A DNA stretch of 64,000 bases from NCBI GenBank assembly GCA_030533445.1, contig CM060062.1, forward strand, positions 15,828,164 through 15,892,163, read 5' to 3'. Each line of letters begins with the position of its first letter. Position 1 is the stretch's first letter. Positions 62,651-64,000 of this stretch are shown piece after piece. Position numbers and translations under genes: made by a program. The notes beneath the pieces were generated by a model. The model ran no database searches and was not told where the DNA came from. It was given only the letters and a program-made list of their open reading frames with translations. Origin of the DNA: Cyprinodon diabolis (Eukaryota; Chordata; Actinopteri; Cyprinodontiformes; Cyprinodontidae).

Positions 62651-64000
62651 CTAAACAAATAGGTCAAAATGTTACATAATTTACAATTTAATTCCCAACC
62701 TTTTTTTGTCAGCTTTAGTTTGGAACTGCATTGTCTACTAAATGATTGAATCATCACTGACAGTGTTAGAGCAGGTTTGAGGGAAAATTTCACCGAGTTT
62801 TCAGCATTTAGTATAAATAGAAAAGACATGGTGCAGAACTATACATAAAGCATAGAATGACCACAGCGCTGAGCTTCTACCAGCTATACTGCTGGTCATA
62901 TGGCTGAATGACGGATACTACAATTTTCCTCTGTAAAAGAGATATGTCATCGGAAATGTCTCTGCTGGTAATAAAAATACACAATCAGGGAGGGGAAACT
63001 ACAGCTCTGTATTTGCTGCCTCAATTTTTTTTTCATTTCAGATCAAATCAAAAAAAAGATTCAAATCTCAGACCAAGATAACCAGAGTAAATAATACAAC
63101 TAATACTTTGTTTTCAAATGAGGATTTGTTTCAGGAAATATAACAGCACTCATTTGAATCATGCTTGGAAAAGACCATAATTAATTAATAATTAGTGTTA
63201 TGCTCAGGATAGCTGAGGATAAGTAGAAGCTTTTTTTATCTTGATATCTAATGAAATAATCACAATCATGAATCGGTTTGCCCTGTTAAAGGTACTAAAC
63301 CCTGACTGCTTACTGATCAGTGCAACTGAGTAAATGAGCCTCAGTGCAAAAGGGATTGGAGTGACTGCATGGCTGGAAATGTATAACAGAAGTTCAGTCC
63401 ATTAAGTATTTACCTTCACACTACTTTTCACTCTCATTAAGGCCACAATGTTTCAAACCAATGGTCTTCATGCTATATATGTTATCTAAAAGCTATTACA
63501 TCATGTTAATTAGCTTTTTAGCAAGTTTATGTGTCAATACCATGACTCTTTGGTATTCTTTTACCAAAGATTATCACACAGTGAGAATCTCATACTGGTC
63601 TGTGCTTTTTCACATTAATAAACAATGCATTCTAAAAGAGTACATGAAATAAGCATGCATATAAACACTCTGACAGACATGTGCACAGTAAACAATGCAA
63701 ACTATTGAGACATGACAAGGAGAGCAGAAGTCCTCAAATTCAATCACTACACAGACTAAGCTTACGACTGCAACACAGACAGATCCAACATCCTCTGACA
63801 GACTTTTAATCTACGGCCGTTACACAGAAGATTTACCTGATGCAAACATGCAGCGAGCAACAGGATGCGGGAAAGGACTAAATGGTAGCTGTGGTGTTTT
63901 CTGCGGTAATTATTGCAGGGTTTTGAATTATTGAGCTTATTGATCGGGTTATAACAAAAAAATAAAAGATTTATGACTGCAGTAGCAAGCAGAAGGGAAA
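62651..64000. other. cacna1d intron upstream of the IIIS2-S3 exon
   Basis: No exon was found encoding the preceding IIIS1-S2 segment, which must lie right of the window. AT-rich with no classified repeat seen. Confidence 0.5.

Overview
The window is vertebrate nuclear DNA. It has split genes with GT-AG introns, long AT-rich introns and many degraded transposons typical of teleosts (Tc1, hAT, Harbinger, Penelope, BEL/Pao, Gypsy, L1 and L2-like LINEs). The gene order il17rb - chdh - cacna1d, with the same relative orientations, matches the mammalian block on human 3p21.1, so this is a conserved teleost syntenic segment. No prokaryotic feature, CRISPR array, rRNA or functional tRNA was seen.

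Layout. (1) 1-12,486, minus strand: il17rb, interleukin-17 receptor B. Nine phase-compatible exons run from the signal peptide (12,486) to the SEFIR domain (41); the 3' end lies outside the window. Intron 2 (6.3 kb) is mostly transposon DNA, including a Penelope-like element, Gypsy and BEL remnants, a solo LTR holding a hAT element, and a Harbinger MITE. (2) About 12,490-12,690: a GC-box-containing divergent promoter between il17rb and a probable untranslated first exon of chdh. (3) 12,690-18,764: long first intron of chdh, with hAT and foldback elements. (4) 18,779-27,948, plus strand: chdh, choline dehydrogenase, complete in ten coding exons (605 codons). A full-length Tc1 transposon with an open transposase frame sits in the intron after coding exon 4. 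The 3' UTR probably reaches about 30,470. (5) 30,471-34,080: convergent intergenic or 3' UTR sequence. (6) 34,081-62,650, minus strand: the 3' part of cacna1d (Cav1.3), 27 constitutive-path exons from segment IIIS2 to the stop codon, plus an alternative IVS3 exon and a probable alternative IVS3-S4 linker exon. The introns hold a 5'-truncated L1, Gypsy remnants, solo LTRs and hAT MITEs. 62,651-64,000 shows no further exon.

The three genes act in different processes: IL-25/IL-17B signalling at the plasma membrane, choline oxidation to betaine aldehyde in mitochondria, and L-type calcium entry. Their link is inherited gene order and, for il17rb and chdh, a shared promoter region. I found no sign of a new multi-gene system. 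The points most worth checking are the alternative-splicing architecture of cacna1d (a 26-nt C tract upstream of an alternative exon, a GC-AG intron, a linker cassette, a possible early-stop exon), the unusual il17rb ectodomain (coding T13 run, second domain not found), and the young Tc1 copy.
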